Origin: JACPLA01 sp035291905
GTDB lineage: Bacteria > Bacteroidota > Ignavibacteria > UBA10030
Assembly: GCA_035291905.1 (NCBI GenBank)
Contig: DATDRF010000217.1
Coordinates: 1-23,158, forward strand
Direction: 5' to 3'
Length of the DNA: 23,158 nt
Part shown: positions 14,121 to 22,142 of the stretch, in pieces
How the letters are laid out: the number at the start of each line of letters is the position of its first letter
Numbering within the stretch: the first letter of the stretch is position 1
Program-made: the position numbers and the translations under genes
Notes under the pieces: model-generated
The model's database searches: none
Told to the model about the DNA's origin: nothing
The model's input: only the letters and a program-made list of their open reading frames with translations

Positions 14121-14972
14121 TCAGGATTTCAACACATCTGCCACTATCGCCACGCGCTTCATTTCCTTCACATCGTGAACGCGCACTATCGAGGCACCGT
14201 TTCGGATGCAGAGCGCCACGGCAGCCGCGGTCCCTTCCAGCCGTTCGTCCACAGGGAGGTCAAGAATCGTCCCCAGGAACGATTTCCTCGATGGGCCGAC
14301 AAGCACCGGGCGGCCGAGCTGTTTGAAGTCTGCCAGATTCTGCATCAAGGCAATATTGTGCTGAAGTGTTTTCCCAAAACCAAGCCCTGGATCAACGACA
14401 ACCTGGCGTATCCCTGACGCGAGGGCCATCTGGCTCTGCCGATCAAGGAACTGAATCACCTCTCGGACGACATCATCGTACACCGGCTCGTTTTGCATTG
14501 TTTTCGGCGTGCCGCGCATATGCATAATGACAACCGTGGCCCCGTATTGTGCCGCCGTGGATGTCATCGCGGGATCAAACGCCAATCCGCTGATATCATT
14601 TACAATACATGCGCCCGACTGGAGAGCTCTTCTTGCCACCTCCGATTTGTAAGTGTCAATGGAAATGGGGATCAGCGTTTTGTCGGAAAGTTCTTCAATG
14701 ACGGGAATGACTCTGCGCAGCTCTTCGTCGACCGAAACAGGATCGGAACCGGGACGGGATGACTCTCCCCCGATGTCAATGATATCTGCCCCTTCGTCGA
14801 CCATTCTCAGTGCACGATCAACAGCGTGTTTCGTATCGGCGTATTTGCCTCCATCGGAGAATGAATCCGGCGTGACATTGAGAATCCCCATGATGTGCGT
14901 GCGACTCATGAAATCGTACACAACGCTTCCCAGCCGAAACTGGTGCGATGAATCATTTCCGGGATCTGTCAT
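14121..14972 (-). CDS. folP: Dihydropteroate synthase
   Basis: 283 residues from ATG 14972. It condenses 6-hydroxymethyl-7,8-dihydropterin pyrophosphate with p-aminobenzoate in folate synthesis. Signature motifs: MGILNVTPDSFSDGG (28-42), IDIGGESSRPGS, SIDTYKSEVA, VNDISG, HMRGTPKTMQ, VVDPGLGFGKT, VGPSRKSFLG, RVHDVKEM. The frame is open to a TTG at 15008, 12 codons upstream. I prefer the ATG because neither site has a clear ribosome site and the conserved region begins close to it. First of the folP-GT2-pcm-miaA run; other folate genes are not nearby. Confidence 0.96.
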   Translation of the reverse strand: MTDPGNDSSHQFRLGSVVYDFMSRTHIMGILNVTPDSFSDGGKYADTKHAVDRALRMVDEGADIIDIGGESSRPGSDPVSVDEELRRVIPVIEELSDKTLIPISIDTYKSEVARRALQSGACIVNDISGLAFDPAMTSTAAQYGATVVIMHMRGTPKTMQNEPVYDDVVREVIQFLDRQSQMALASGIRQVVVDPGLGFGKTLQHNIALMQNLADFKQLGRPVLVGPSRKSFLGTILDLPVDERLEGTAAAVALCIRNGASIVRVHDVKEMKRVAIVADVLKS

Positions 14973-15032
14973 GCGGGGTAACCGAAGGGAAGGAGTCGAC
15001 AAGAACAATCGCTGCGCGAGAGTTTCGATCTG

Positions 15033-15206
15033 TCACGGTTCGCTGCAAGAATGGTAGAAGCCGCACTTTGGACAGATGAGTTTGCAGCGGCGTCCCTCCA
15101 ACAGCGTCCCACAATTAACACAGTATTGCCAATAGTGGAACTCGTCCTTTTTGGGCGATGAGACTTCTTTTGTGATCTCTTCAGGCGTCTCTTTTTCCAT
15201 TTCCAT
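15033..15206 (-). CDS. 57-residue zinc-ribbon protein
   Basis: A short gene from ATG 15206 (a second ATG is at 15200). An acidic/lysine-rich first third is followed by a cysteine pattern C29-x2-C32-G ... C41-x3-C45-x2-C48-G ... C54, ending SCSEP. C29/C32 with C45/C48 make a plausible rubredoxin-type zinc ribbon. The RRCKLICPKCGF part resembles a family of tiny uncharacterised zinc-ribbon proteins I have seen in Bacteroidota-like genomes. No Shine-Dalgarno is obvious, but the cysteine spacing and the stop shortly before folP favour a real gene. It stops 60 nt before the folP ATG. Function is unknown. Confidence 0.7.
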   Translation of the reverse strand: MEMEKETPEEITKEVSSPKKDEFHYWQYCVNCGTLLEGRRCKLICPKCGFYHSCSEP

Positions 15207-15236
15207 GTAAAATTAGCGATTTAGACACCGTATGTC

Positions 15237-15295
15237 AACACGGGCAGGCAGAGGAGGCACACCTGCGTGCTGAAGCACTTCGGTGCGCAAGCACG
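15237..15295. repeat. Dispersed intergenic repeat with a UUCG-capped hairpin
   Basis: 15237-15261 matches 11803-11828 with one mismatch and one indel. It is followed by a compact hairpin: outer stem CGTGCT/AGCACG (15266-15271, 15290-15295), a symmetric 3x3 internal loop, and inner stem GCAC/GTGC closed by TTCG (15275-15286). The 120-bp space between the M28 peptidase gene and the zinc-ribbon gene holds nothing else I can support. Confidence 0.65.
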
Positions 15296-15326
15296 GAGAG
15301 CACAAACAAGAAAACCCGGCGTCCGG

Positions 15327-16763
15327 TTACCAAGCAAGGCGCAAGAGGGCGATCCCGACCGCTTTGACGGCAGACGACATGTTGAACGGTTCGCGTTCGG
15401 TCGTCAAGGCCGGGACATCCCGCGAAGAATGGTAGAATCGTGAATAATCGATCGTCACAGAATCCGGGTCTCCTTCCCACGCTTTTGATGCCCATCCATT
15501 CGTTTGAGGCATGGTCCTTGCGGCGTTCCATGCCGCCGTGTAGACGGTCACAGAGGGAATCTCCGCACCGGTGATCCCCAGGCCGCCGAGGACCTCAGGG
15601 AGGAAAACATATGAATCCGTGCCTCCCTGCGACGGATTTGTCGTCGATTCATCCCAGAATCCCTTCTTGTCCGCATAGTCCTCTCCCACCGTCTGCAGGA
15701 CTTTCATCATATCCGCATTATGAGGGACATCATTGGATTCGAAATAGACGCAGTTTCTTGTCTCGCCCGTTCCGATCTGATCGAAATTGATAACTCCTTT
15801 GATCTGAGACAGTTCATCGGCCCTTGAACGCACAAAGGCGGTGCTCGAAGAGTATTCGCCTCCCCACACTGCGAACAGTATCGAGCGTTCCGGGGTGGGA
15901 AGCCTCTTTTCACGTATCATCTCATTCAGAATCCGGCTGAGTTCCAGGACACCGGCCACTCCCGAGGCATTATCATCCGCTCCGGGCCCCCCCGAATCGG
16001 AGTCTCCATGAGCGCACACAATATAGTACTCTTCACTCTTCCCCTTCAACGTTGCCAGCACAGACCTGGGCGATCCTTGGAACACCCGTGATGAGGCAGA
16101 GAACCGAATCAGTATTTCCGTGCTGCGTTCCAATTCGTCGCGCAGCCGGCTTCCGCCCGAGTAGGATATATTGAACATCGGTATAGGATTGGCACTGTCA
16201 CCAGGAAGGTGGAAAATCAATGCCGATTCCCGGTACATTGTCGAGTCACCCGGAGCGTAAGAGAGAATACAGAGTGTGCCGGCCTCAACCAGTTCTTGGT
16301 ACATTTTCTTGTCCACGAATTGATCCGTTAGGACCACGCAGCTGTCGGCTTGTCCTTTTTCTTCTCTTTCCGATCCGAGAAATCTCAGGGGGGCGATTCG
16401 ACGATTCACAGACGGGGAAAAACCACTCAGCCATTCGTGTCGGATGGTATTTCGTAAACGACGCGGCTGTTCAACTCTCAATTCCCATCCGTTGTTCACA
16501 TACACAAGCCGCTCGGGCTCCTTCGTCGTCGTCGCCGGGAGACCCGCCGCGCGAAATCCCTTTCTCACGTATGCAGCGGCCCGGTCCCCTGACGGCGACC
16601 CACCCAGCCGATTGCCGAAGTTCGAGAGAACTCGCACAGTGTTAAGCATTGCCTTCTCGCTCACACGTTGCGCAAATTGCATCTCCACGTTCCGTTGGGC
16701 AACGAGGTTCCCTGCAGGAACAAGAAGCAACCACGGAATGATTGAACGGGTCAGAAAACTCAT
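15327..16763 (-). CDS. Secreted M28-family metallopeptidase with altered metal motif
   Basis: 478 residues. Signal peptide MSFLTRSIIPWLLLVPAG...AQ, an N-terminal part with a PA-like insert (about 110-225), and the M28 catalytic domain at about 235-478. Metal and catalytic positions seen: H252 (VCAHGDSDSGG), D264 (GADDNASG), E303 (AVWGGEYSSS), D328 (VINFDQIG), H445 (RFYHSS). The family normally has a Glu-Glu pair (catalytic base plus zinc ligand); here it is Glu-Tyr with a shortened loop. The family are amino- or carboxypeptidases with two zincs. A GTG at 16808 has AGGAGG upstream, but both lie within the SOD terminator, so ATG 16763 is chosen. Confidence 0.9.
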   Translation of the reverse strand: MSFLTRSIIPWLLLVPAGNLVAQRNVEMQFAQRVSEKAMLNTVRVLSNFGNRLGGSPSGDRAAAYVRKGFRAAGLPATTTKEPERLVYVNNGWELRVEQPRRLRNTIRHEWLSGFSPSVNRRIAPLRFLGSEREEKGQADSCVVLTDQFVDKKMYQELVEAGTLCILSYAPGDSTMYRESALIFHLPGDSANPIPMFNISYSGGSRLRDELERSTEILIRFSASSRVFQGSPRSVLATLKGKSEEYYIVCAHGDSDSGGPGADDNASGVAGVLELSRILNEMIREKRLPTPERSILFAVWGGEYSSSTAFVRSRADELSQIKGVINFDQIGTGETRNCVYFESNDVPHNADMMKVLQTVGEDYADKKGFWDESTTNPSQGGTDSYVFLPEVLGGLGITGAEIPSVTVYTAAWNAARTMPQTNGWASKAWEGDPDSVTIDYSRFYHSSRDVPALTTEREPFNMSSAVKAVGIALLRLAW

Positions 16764-16789
16764 ATCAACAATGCGCTCACGGATGGCCG

Positions 16790-16820
16790 AAAAAAAAGGG
16801 TCGAGCACTTACCCGACCCT
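16790..16820 (-). terminator. Intrinsic terminator of the superoxide dismutase gene
   Basis: On the minus strand a 7-bp stem (AGGGTCG / CGACCCT) with a 10-nt loop is followed by eight T, 26 nt after the SOD stop codon. Confidence 0.9.
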
Positions 16821-16845
16821 CCTATCCTACACGTGCGGCGAGACG

Positions 16846-17478
16846 TTATTTGCCCAGAACATATTTCTTGTAACGGGCATTCACGCGTCCCCAGTGGATG
16901 TTTGCGATGAAGTTATCGATATACTTTGCACGACCGGGACCATCCTTGTGATAATATGCGTGTTCAAAGACATCGCATGAAACAATTGGAATCCCGCCCC
17001 AGATAGCTCCGTATTGATGTTCATCGACAAGAACATTCAACAATCGACCGGAGCACAATCTGTCAAACACGAGAAGCCCCCACCCGCTCAGTTTTGCCGA
17101 GACAGCCGACGCCTTGAAATCAGCCTTCCACGCGTCAAACGTCCCGAACTCCTTTTCAAGGGCAGCCTTGATCTCAGGGCCTTTTGACGGATCGCCATCG
17201 CCGCCCATGACTTCCCAGTAAACATCATGAAGTAGTGCACCCGAATGATTCCAGGTGAACCGGCGCTTCAGTTCTCCCACTACACTGTAATTACCGTTCG
17301 CCGTGGCGCGGTCAGCGCCTTCCAATCCCTTTTCAATGTTGTTCAGCGCCGTCACATACCCCTTGTGGTGCGTATTGTAGTGCCAGTCGGTGGTTTCCGG
17401 ACTCACAACATCCTTCAACACTTTCTTTGCATCATCGTCTGAATACGGGCGAGGATTGAACTTCCATTCGTATGACAT
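16846..17478 (-). CDS. Fe/Mn-type superoxide dismutase, archaeal-like
   Basis: 210 residues, no signal peptide, so cytosolic; it dismutates superoxide to peroxide and oxygen. Metal ligands are H33 (WHYNTHHKGYV), H84 (GALLHDVYWE), D169 and H173 (CDVFEHAYY). The position four before H84 is Gly (as in Mn enzymes), and the position filled by the outer-sphere Gln in E. coli SodA appears to be His154 (DEHQY). This pairing is known from archaeal and Propionibacterium-type, partly cambialistic enzymes. Phe replaces the usual Trp in DVWEHAYY. Metal choice cannot be decided. ATG follows AAAGGAG at 5 nt. It lies between a PuuD-like membrane gene and its own terminator. Confidence 0.95.
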   Translation of the reverse strand: MSYEWKFNPRPYSDDDAKKVLKDVVSPETTDWHYNTHHKGYVTALNNIEKGLEGADRATANGNYSVVGELKRRFTWNHSGALLHDVYWEVMGGDGDPSKGPEIKAALEKEFGTFDAWKADFKASAVSAKLSGWGLLVFDRLCSGRLLNVLVDEHQYGAIWGGIPIVSCDVFEHAYYHKDGPGRAKYIDNFIANIHWGRVNARYKKYVLGK

Positions 17479-17545
17479 GCTTTCTCCTTTATTGATTCAT
17501 GAGTCTGAAAAAACAATACCGATGGAGCTATGCGAGCGAACCGAA

Positions 17546-18316
17546 TCAGACTCCCTTCAGTTTTCCCGCCTTCTTATACAGAAGAGCGACAGTAGCCCAA
17601 CCGATTGCGACAACGGCGACCAGATAGAGCCACGAATTGGCGGCTGGGACAACCGTGTGAGCATTGATCATTGTCCAGATGAGCGGGACGCTCATATACG
17701 TGTTATGTCGCGACCGTGCTCCGACTGCTGCAACAATTGCCGGATCGGGGGGATTACCTTCCTTGATGGCGGTGAAGGTTTTCCGCTGCCCGGGCCAAAT
17801 GATCATCCACACATTCGCAGCCATGATGGATCCAAGCATCACTCCCAGATGGATATTGTACGCGCGGAACGAAAAACCAGCCCACGAAACCATCAAATAG
17901 AGAATGGCGGCAATCAGAATGAACGCGACGGCGCCGAATGCCTTAAGATTCTTCCCCAGTGGACTCTTGGCCAGCGCATTGTACGGGCCAAATGCGAGCA
18001 ACGATACGGCCACCATGACAATTGACCCGGTCCCCCAGCCATCGAGGTTATCAGACTCAAACATCAAACCGCCGTGATAGAAGACGAGACCAAGCAACAG
18101 AAGTCCGCTGATCCATGTGTACATTGCTCCCCACCGAAACCAGTACAATGTTCTGGGGGCCAGCCCGGTTATGACAGTTTTTCGCGCGTCGCCTTCAAGC
18201 GACGGCAAAAACGGACTGTAGACAAAATTGAAGAAATACAACATCCCTATCCAGAGAATGCCTGAGACGATGTGAAGCCAGCGCAGAATTACGCTGATGA
18301 GATCGGGTATTTCCAT
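17546..18316 (-). CDS. PuuD/urate-oxidase-N-type membrane protein without the cytochrome c tail
   Basis: 256 residues, about seven or eight TM helices. The N-terminus (ILRWLHIVSGILWIGMLYFF, NFVYSPFL) and the later SRHNTYMSVPLIWTMINAH and NIHLGVMLGSIMAANVWMIIWPGQ are typical of the integral domain of PuuD urate hydroxylases (DUF989). Conserved histidines in membrane helices could bind haem. PuuD ends in a cytochrome c domain with CXXCH; this protein stops after the last helix with a short basic tail, so it either uses a separate electron carrier or has another role. ATG follows GAAGGAGG at 5 nt. It starts 28 nt after sufT, probably read from the suf operon. No purine-degradation genes are nearby. 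Confidence 0.85.
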   Translation of the reverse strand: MEIPDLISVILRWLHIVSGILWIGMLYFFNFVYSPFLPSLEGDARKTVITGLAPRTLYWFRWGAMYTWISGLLLLGLVFYHGGLMFESDNLDGWGTGSIVMVAVSLLAFGPYNALAKSPLGKNLKAFGAVAFILIAAILYLMVSWAGFSFRAYNIHLGVMLGSIMAANVWMIIWPGQRKTFTAIKEGNPPDPAIVAAVGARSRHNTYMSVPLIWTMINAHTVVPAANSWLYLVAVVAIGWATVALLYKKAGKLKGV

Positions 18317-18344
18317 TGCAGCCTCCTTCGACGAAATGGTTTTC

Positions 18345-18722
18345 TTACATCATGTTCAACTGGAGCTTCGCCGCCTCGCTCATCATGCCCGGGTTCCACA
18401 CGGGATCAAAGACAAGGTCGACTCGAACGTTCCCCACGTCTGCCACCATTTGAACACGGCGTTTGACATCACCGGCAATAACCGGCCCCATACCGCACCC
18501 CGGAGCCGTAAGGGTCATGGTTACAAAAACATTTGCCTCACCGGGGATGGAGTCATCAATCACGATCTTGTAGACCAATCCAAGGTCAACAATGTTCACC
18601 GGAATCTCGGGATCGTAGCATTCCTTCAGGGCTTCCCAAATACGTTCCTCCATGCCCAAGGTCTTCCCTTCGGCTCCCTGTTCTCCCTGAGGTTGCGGTT
18701 GTATGTTTTGCTGATCTTCCAT
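18345..18722 (-). CDS. sufT: SufT/MIP18-like Fe-S assembly factor
   Basis: 125 residues. A glutamine-rich N-terminus of about 22 residues precedes a DUF59/MIP18 domain: CYDPEIPVNIVDLGLVY (35-51), MTLTAPGCGMGP with the conserved Cys76, and VDLVFDPVWNPGMMS. Family members help mature Fe-S proteins; SufT acts as an auxiliary factor where demand is high. ATG 18722 shares a base with the stop of the A-type carrier gene (TGATG), and no separate ribosome site is seen, so translation is likely coupled. An upstream in-frame codon at 18746 lies inside the previous gene and is not needed. Confidence 0.9.
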   Translation of the reverse strand: MEDQQNIQPQPQGEQGAEGKTLGMEERIWEALKECYDPEIPVNIVDLGLVYKIVIDDSIPGEANVFVTMTLTAPGCGMGPVIAGDVKRRVQMVADVGNVRVDLVFDPVWNPGMMSEAAKLQLNMM

Positions 18723-19087
18723 CAGACACCGAATGACTGTCCGCATCCGCAGGTGCGAGCCGCTTGCGGATTGTTGAAGACGAATCCTTTGCCGTTCAGG
18801 CCGTCGGAGAAATCCAGAATCGTACCGGACAGATAGAAGAGGCTCTTCGAATCGACATAGACCGTGAGGCCCTCGATTTCGAAAATGTTGTCTCCCTCCC
18901 GCGGTTTCTCGTCGAAGGCAAGGACGTAGCTCATTCCTGAGCAGCCGCCGCCTTTGATCCCGAGGCGCAGGGCGTGCACTTCGGGAATCTTGTTATCGAT
19001 CTTGATCTTCCGAATCTCCTGTGCGGCGCGAGTGGTTATGACAACACTCTCCGCAGCTTCGGTCGTCGTGATCTGTTCATTGGTCAT
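18722..19087 (-). CDS. A-type iron-sulfur carrier (HesB/IscA/SufA family)
   Basis: 121 residues. Three conserved cysteines, C49 (GIKGGGCSGMSY) and C113/C115 (ARTCGCGQSF), define the family, which takes newly built clusters from the SufBCD/SufU machinery and inserts them into targets. The length fits SufA/ErpA; sequence alone does not separate IscA, SufA and ErpA, and its place in the suf operon favours a SufA-like role. ATG follows GAAGGAGG at 7 nt. It lies 15 nt after sufU. Confidence 0.94.
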   Translation of the reverse strand: MTNEQITTTEAAESVVITTRAAQEIRKIKIDNKIPEVHALRLGIKGGGCSGMSYVLAFDEKPREGDNIFEIEGLTVYVDSKSLFYLSGTILDFSDGLNGKGFVFNNPQAARTCGCGQSFGV

Positions 19088-19102
19088 CGGTCTTCCTCCT
19101 TC

Positions 19103-19558
19103 TTATTCCGTCGAGACGGACGTTGTCTTCGATTCAAGCGCACCTTTCATGGTGTGCCACGCGAGGCTCGCACATTTTACCCGTGCCGGGAATTCGCTCA
19201 CGCCGGCGAACGCGGCGAGTCTTCCCAGTTCTTCCATCCGGTCGTCGCTATCCGCAATCCCCGTCACCAGATCGTGAAATGTTGTAAAGAGTGCAATTGC
19301 CTCGGCCTTTGTTTTCCCCTTTGTCATTGTGCTCATCACTGACGCAGATGCTTTCGAAATCGCACACCCCGATCCGGTGAAACTGATGTCCTCAATCTTC
19401 TCGTCCTTGATCTTCAGATAGACCGTGTAATGGTCGCCGCACAGCGGATTGTATCCGTCCACCACCCGGGTCGCGTCTTCCATGATGCGGAAATTCCTCG
19501 GGCTTTTATTGTGATCGAGTATGATCTCCTGATACAGAGAGCGAACATCCGTTGTCAT
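19103..19558 (-). CDS. sufU: SufU sulfur-transfer/scaffold protein
   Basis: 151 residues. SufU motifs are complete: NPLCGDHY (C40, D42), FTGSGCAISKASASVM (C65), and RVKCASLAW (C129); these residues bind zinc and accept persulfide sulfur from SufS. The insert between the second and third cysteine distinguishes SufU from IscU. The ATG overlaps the sufS stop by 4 nt (ATGA), matching the pairing of the two proteins. The C-terminal tail (SKTTSVSTE) is unremarkable. Confidence 0.95.
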   Translation of the reverse strand: MTTDVRSLYQEIILDHNKSPRNFRIMEDATRVVDGYNPLCGDHYTVYLKIKDEKIEDISFTGSGCAISKASASVMSTMTKGKTKAEAIALFTTFHDLVTGIADSDDRMEELGRLAAFAGVSEFPARVKCASLAWHTMKGALESKTTSVSTE

Positions 19559-20772
19559 GAGAAGACCTCCTGCACACGCCTGATCCCTCGCGCCAACGCA
19601 TCAACTTCTTCCATGGTGTTGTAAAGCGCAAACGACGCCCTGGCAGTAGCCGGGACTCCAAATCTCTCCATAACCGGCTGAGCACAATGATGCCCGGTCC
19701 TGACCGCGATCCCCTCTTCATTCAGTATCGTACCGATATCATGGGGATGAATATCCTTGATGAGAAATGAGAGGACCCCGAGCTTCTCACGGGCTGTACC
19801 GATCAACCGTACTCCATCAATGGAACCCAGAACGTCAGTTGCATGGTTGAGCAGCTCCCGCTCGTAGTCCTCGACGGCGTCAATATCCAGGTGCGAGAGG
19901 TAATCTACTGCCGCCCCGAGTCCGATGGTCCCGGCAATATTCGGGGTCCCCGCTTCAAACTTATAGGGAAGGTCGTTGTAGATTGTCTTCTCGAATGAGA
20001 CCGACTTGATCATGTCTCCACCACCCTGATAAGGCGGCATTTCGTTCAGGAATGACTCTTTCCCGTACAGGACGCCAATCCCGGTGGGACCGAACATTTT
20101 GTGCCCGGAAAAAACGTAGAAATCGGCTTCAAGGTCTCTCACATCCACCCGCATGTGCGCCATTGCCTGGGCTCCGTCTATCAGTACGGGGATGCCCCGA
20201 CTGTGGGCGGCTGCAATCATCGCCTTGATCGGATTGACCGTCCCCAACGCATTCGATACATGGCCCACGGCAACAATCCTCGTTCTCTTCGTCAGGAGTT
20301 TTTCAAATTCATCCTGAATGATTTCGCCTGCATCGTTGATGGGGGCAACTTTCAGAGATGCACCTTTTTCCCCGCAGAGCATCTGCCAGGGGACAATATT
20401 CGAATGATGCTCCAGTCCTGAGATAAGAACCTCGTCTCCCTGCCGGACCTTTGACCTTCCGAACGTTTGGGCCACCAGATTGATCCCCTCGGTGGTTCCG
20501 CGCACAAAGACGATCTCTCTTGTTTCGGCGGCATTGATGAATCGTTTGACTTTTTCCCTCACCGATTCATAAGCCGCGGTTGCCCGTTCGCTCAATTCAT
20601 GCACACCCCGATGGATGTTGGCATTGTCCATTCGATAGTAGCGGCTCACCGCTTCAATGACCTGGATTGGCTTCTGTGTGGTAGCGGCGTTGTCGAGGTA
20701 AACCAGCGGCTTTCCCTTGACACTCTGGCCAAGCGCCGGGAAGTCACGCCGAAGACCGGGGAGATCGGGCAT
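19555..20772 (-). CDS. sufS: Cysteine desulfurase SufS (group II)
   Basis: 405 residues, normal length. A PLP enzyme releasing sulfur from cysteine as a persulfide for SufU. Seen: LRRDFPAL near the start, cofactor-binding GTTEGINLVAQ, LEHHSNIVPW, IDGAQAMAH, Schiff-base K225 (FSGHKMFGPTGIGVLYG), and persulfide Cys363 (RTGHHCAQPVM). ATG 20772 has AAGGAG 4 nt before it. An upstream ATG at 20811 overlaps the sufD stop (TGATG) and would add 13 residues (MIAGVQKEKRRSS); it is possible but less like the family. Confidence 0.95.
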   Translation of the reverse strand: MPDLPGLRRDFPALGQSVKGKPLVYLDNAATTQKPIQVIEAVSRYYRMDNANIHRGVHELSERATAAYESVREKVKRFINAAETREIVFVRGTTEGINLVAQTFGRSKVRQGDEVLISGLEHHSNIVPWQMLCGEKGASLKVAPINDAGEIIQDEFEKLLTKRTRIVAVGHVSNALGTVNPIKAMIAAAHSRGIPVLIDGAQAMAHMRVDVRDLEADFYVFSGHKMFGPTGIGVLYGKESFLNEMPPYQGGGDMIKSVSFEKTIYNDLPYKFEAGTPNIAGTIGLGAAVDYLSHLDIDAVEDYERELLNHATDVLGSIDGVRLIGTAREKLGVLSFLIKDIHPHDIGTILNEEGIAVRTGHHCAQPVMERFGVPATARASFALYNTMEEVDALARGIRRVQEVFS

Positions 20773-20810
20773 GCTGCTCCTTCTCTTCTCCTTTTGAACG
20801 CCTGCAATCA

Positions 20811-22133
20811 TCAGTTTCTACGCCCTTCATTCAGCTTGTCGTTAACCAGGGCTTCCATTTGACCTCTGAGAGATTCATTGTGGACTCTGTTGACCACATC
20901 ACCTGCAAAAGCGAACGTCAGGATATCCCGCGCGTGAGTACGGTCGATGCCTCGGCTCCGAAGATAAAACACCTGTTCCTCATCCAATTGTCCCACCGTC
21001 GCTCCGTGCGTGCACTTCACATCGTCAGCAAAGATCTCAAGCTGTGGTTTTGTGTCGATAACCGCTTCATCCGAAAGAAGAAGAGTCTTGTTTGTTTGCT
21101 TTGCGTCGGTCTTCTGGGCATCCGCCCGTACGAAGATCTTGCCATTGAACACGCCGTGAGATTTCTGGTCAAGAATTGCCTTATACAGTTCATGACTCGT
21201 ACAATTCGGCGTAGCGTGGTCGATAGCCGTGTGATGGTCGATCAATTGAGAGCCTGTACCCAACGTGAGTCCGTTCAACGTGCACTCGCTGTGTTCGCCG
21301 TCGAGGACCGCGGTAAGATTGTTTCGTACAAGGGCGCCACCCATCGCAAGTGTGTTCGACACGTAATTACTGCCGCGTTTCTGACGAACATTCGCGGCAG
21401 AAACGTGAAACGCCTTCATCCCGTCGTTCTGCAATTTGTCATGCTCAAGGGTCGATTCTTCATCGAGGCTCACCTCAGTGACCGCGTTGACAAGATAATT
21501 CGAATCCGTCAGGGCAACGTAACTCTCCACAATCGAAAGCTGAGCCCTCTTCCCTACAATCATGAGGTTCCGCGGAGAGATCATCATCCCTTCCCCGGCA
21601 TCCGAGAGAAACAGGAGATGAAGCGGCTCGTCGAACTGGATCCCGTCGGGGACATAGACGAATCCGCCGTCACGGACGAAGGCAGTATTGAGCGCAACAA
21701 ATGCATTATCCTCGATCGACGCGTATTTGGCCAGATGCGGCGTTACGAGCGCCGGGGTATTCCGCAATGCCGAAGAGAGGCTGCTCACCGTTACCCCTTT
21801 GGGGAAGGAACCGAGCGAGGAGAGGGCGTCCGAGTATTGACCGTTGACAAACACAAGCCTGTGAGGCGTTTTGAAAAGAAATGGCCTGATCTGCTCCTTC
21901 GTCAGGGAGTTGTTTTTTTCCAGGGCCGGCGAAAATTCCCGGCCCGCGATAGGAGCGACATTCGTGAAGCGCCATTCTTCATGCTTCGTCGTAGGGAATC
22001 CGAGTTCAGAGAATCTCGCGATCGCCGCCTTGCGGATCGAATGAATTTCAGCGGAGGCCTCGCCGTTGAGACTCCTCTCAAAAAGATCGAACCGTCCTTT
22101 GTACCATTCCCGATACTCTGCCGTCTGTTTCAT
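20811..22133 (-). CDS. sufD: Fe-S assembly scaffold subunit SufD
   Basis: 440 residues. SufBD-core protein: PTTKHEEWRFTNVAPI near residue 50, a central beta-helix with repeated hydrophobic turns, and the diagnostic C-terminal KCTHGATVGQLDEEQVFYLRSRGI-type segment (seen here as CTHGATVGQLDEEQVFYL). It forms the SufBC2D complex with its operon neighbours. ATG follows AAAGGA at 5 nt, 9 nt after sufC. A long antisense frame over this gene and sufC is a by-product of codon bias. Confidence 0.95.
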   Translation of the reverse strand: MKQTAEYREWYKGRFDLFERSLNGEASAEIHSIRKAAIARFSELGFPTTKHEEWRFTNVAPIAGREFSPALEKNNSLTKEQIRPFLFKTPHRLVFVNGQYSDALSSLGSFPKGVTVSSLSSALRNTPALVTPHLAKYASIEDNAFVALNTAFVRDGGFVYVPDGIQFDEPLHLLFLSDAGEGMMISPRNLMIVGKRAQLSIVESYVALTDSNYLVNAVTEVSLDEESTLEHDKLQNDGMKAFHVSAANVRQKRGSNYVSNTLAMGGALVRNNLTAVLDGEHSECTLNGLTLGTGSQLIDHHTAIDHATPNCTSHELYKAILDQKSHGVFNGKIFVRADAQKTDAKQTNKTLLLSDEAVIDTKPQLEIFADDVKCTHGATVGQLDEEQVFYLRSRGIDRTHARDILTFAFAGDVVNRVHNESLRGQMEALVNDKLNEGRRN

Positions 22134-22142
22134 TCTTTTCCT

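Noticed and set aside
16764..16808. N-terminal extension of the M28 peptidase from GTG 16808 with AGGAGG upstream
   Set aside because: Both the GTG and the AGGAGG lie in the stem-loop terminator of the SOD gene, and the extension would bury the signal peptide.
17501..17553. 8-bp inverted repeat GAGTCTGA/TCAGACTC around the gap between the PuuD-like gene and SOD
   Set aside because: Loop of 37 nt, no U-run, one arm overlaps the stop codon; too weak to call a terminator or operator.
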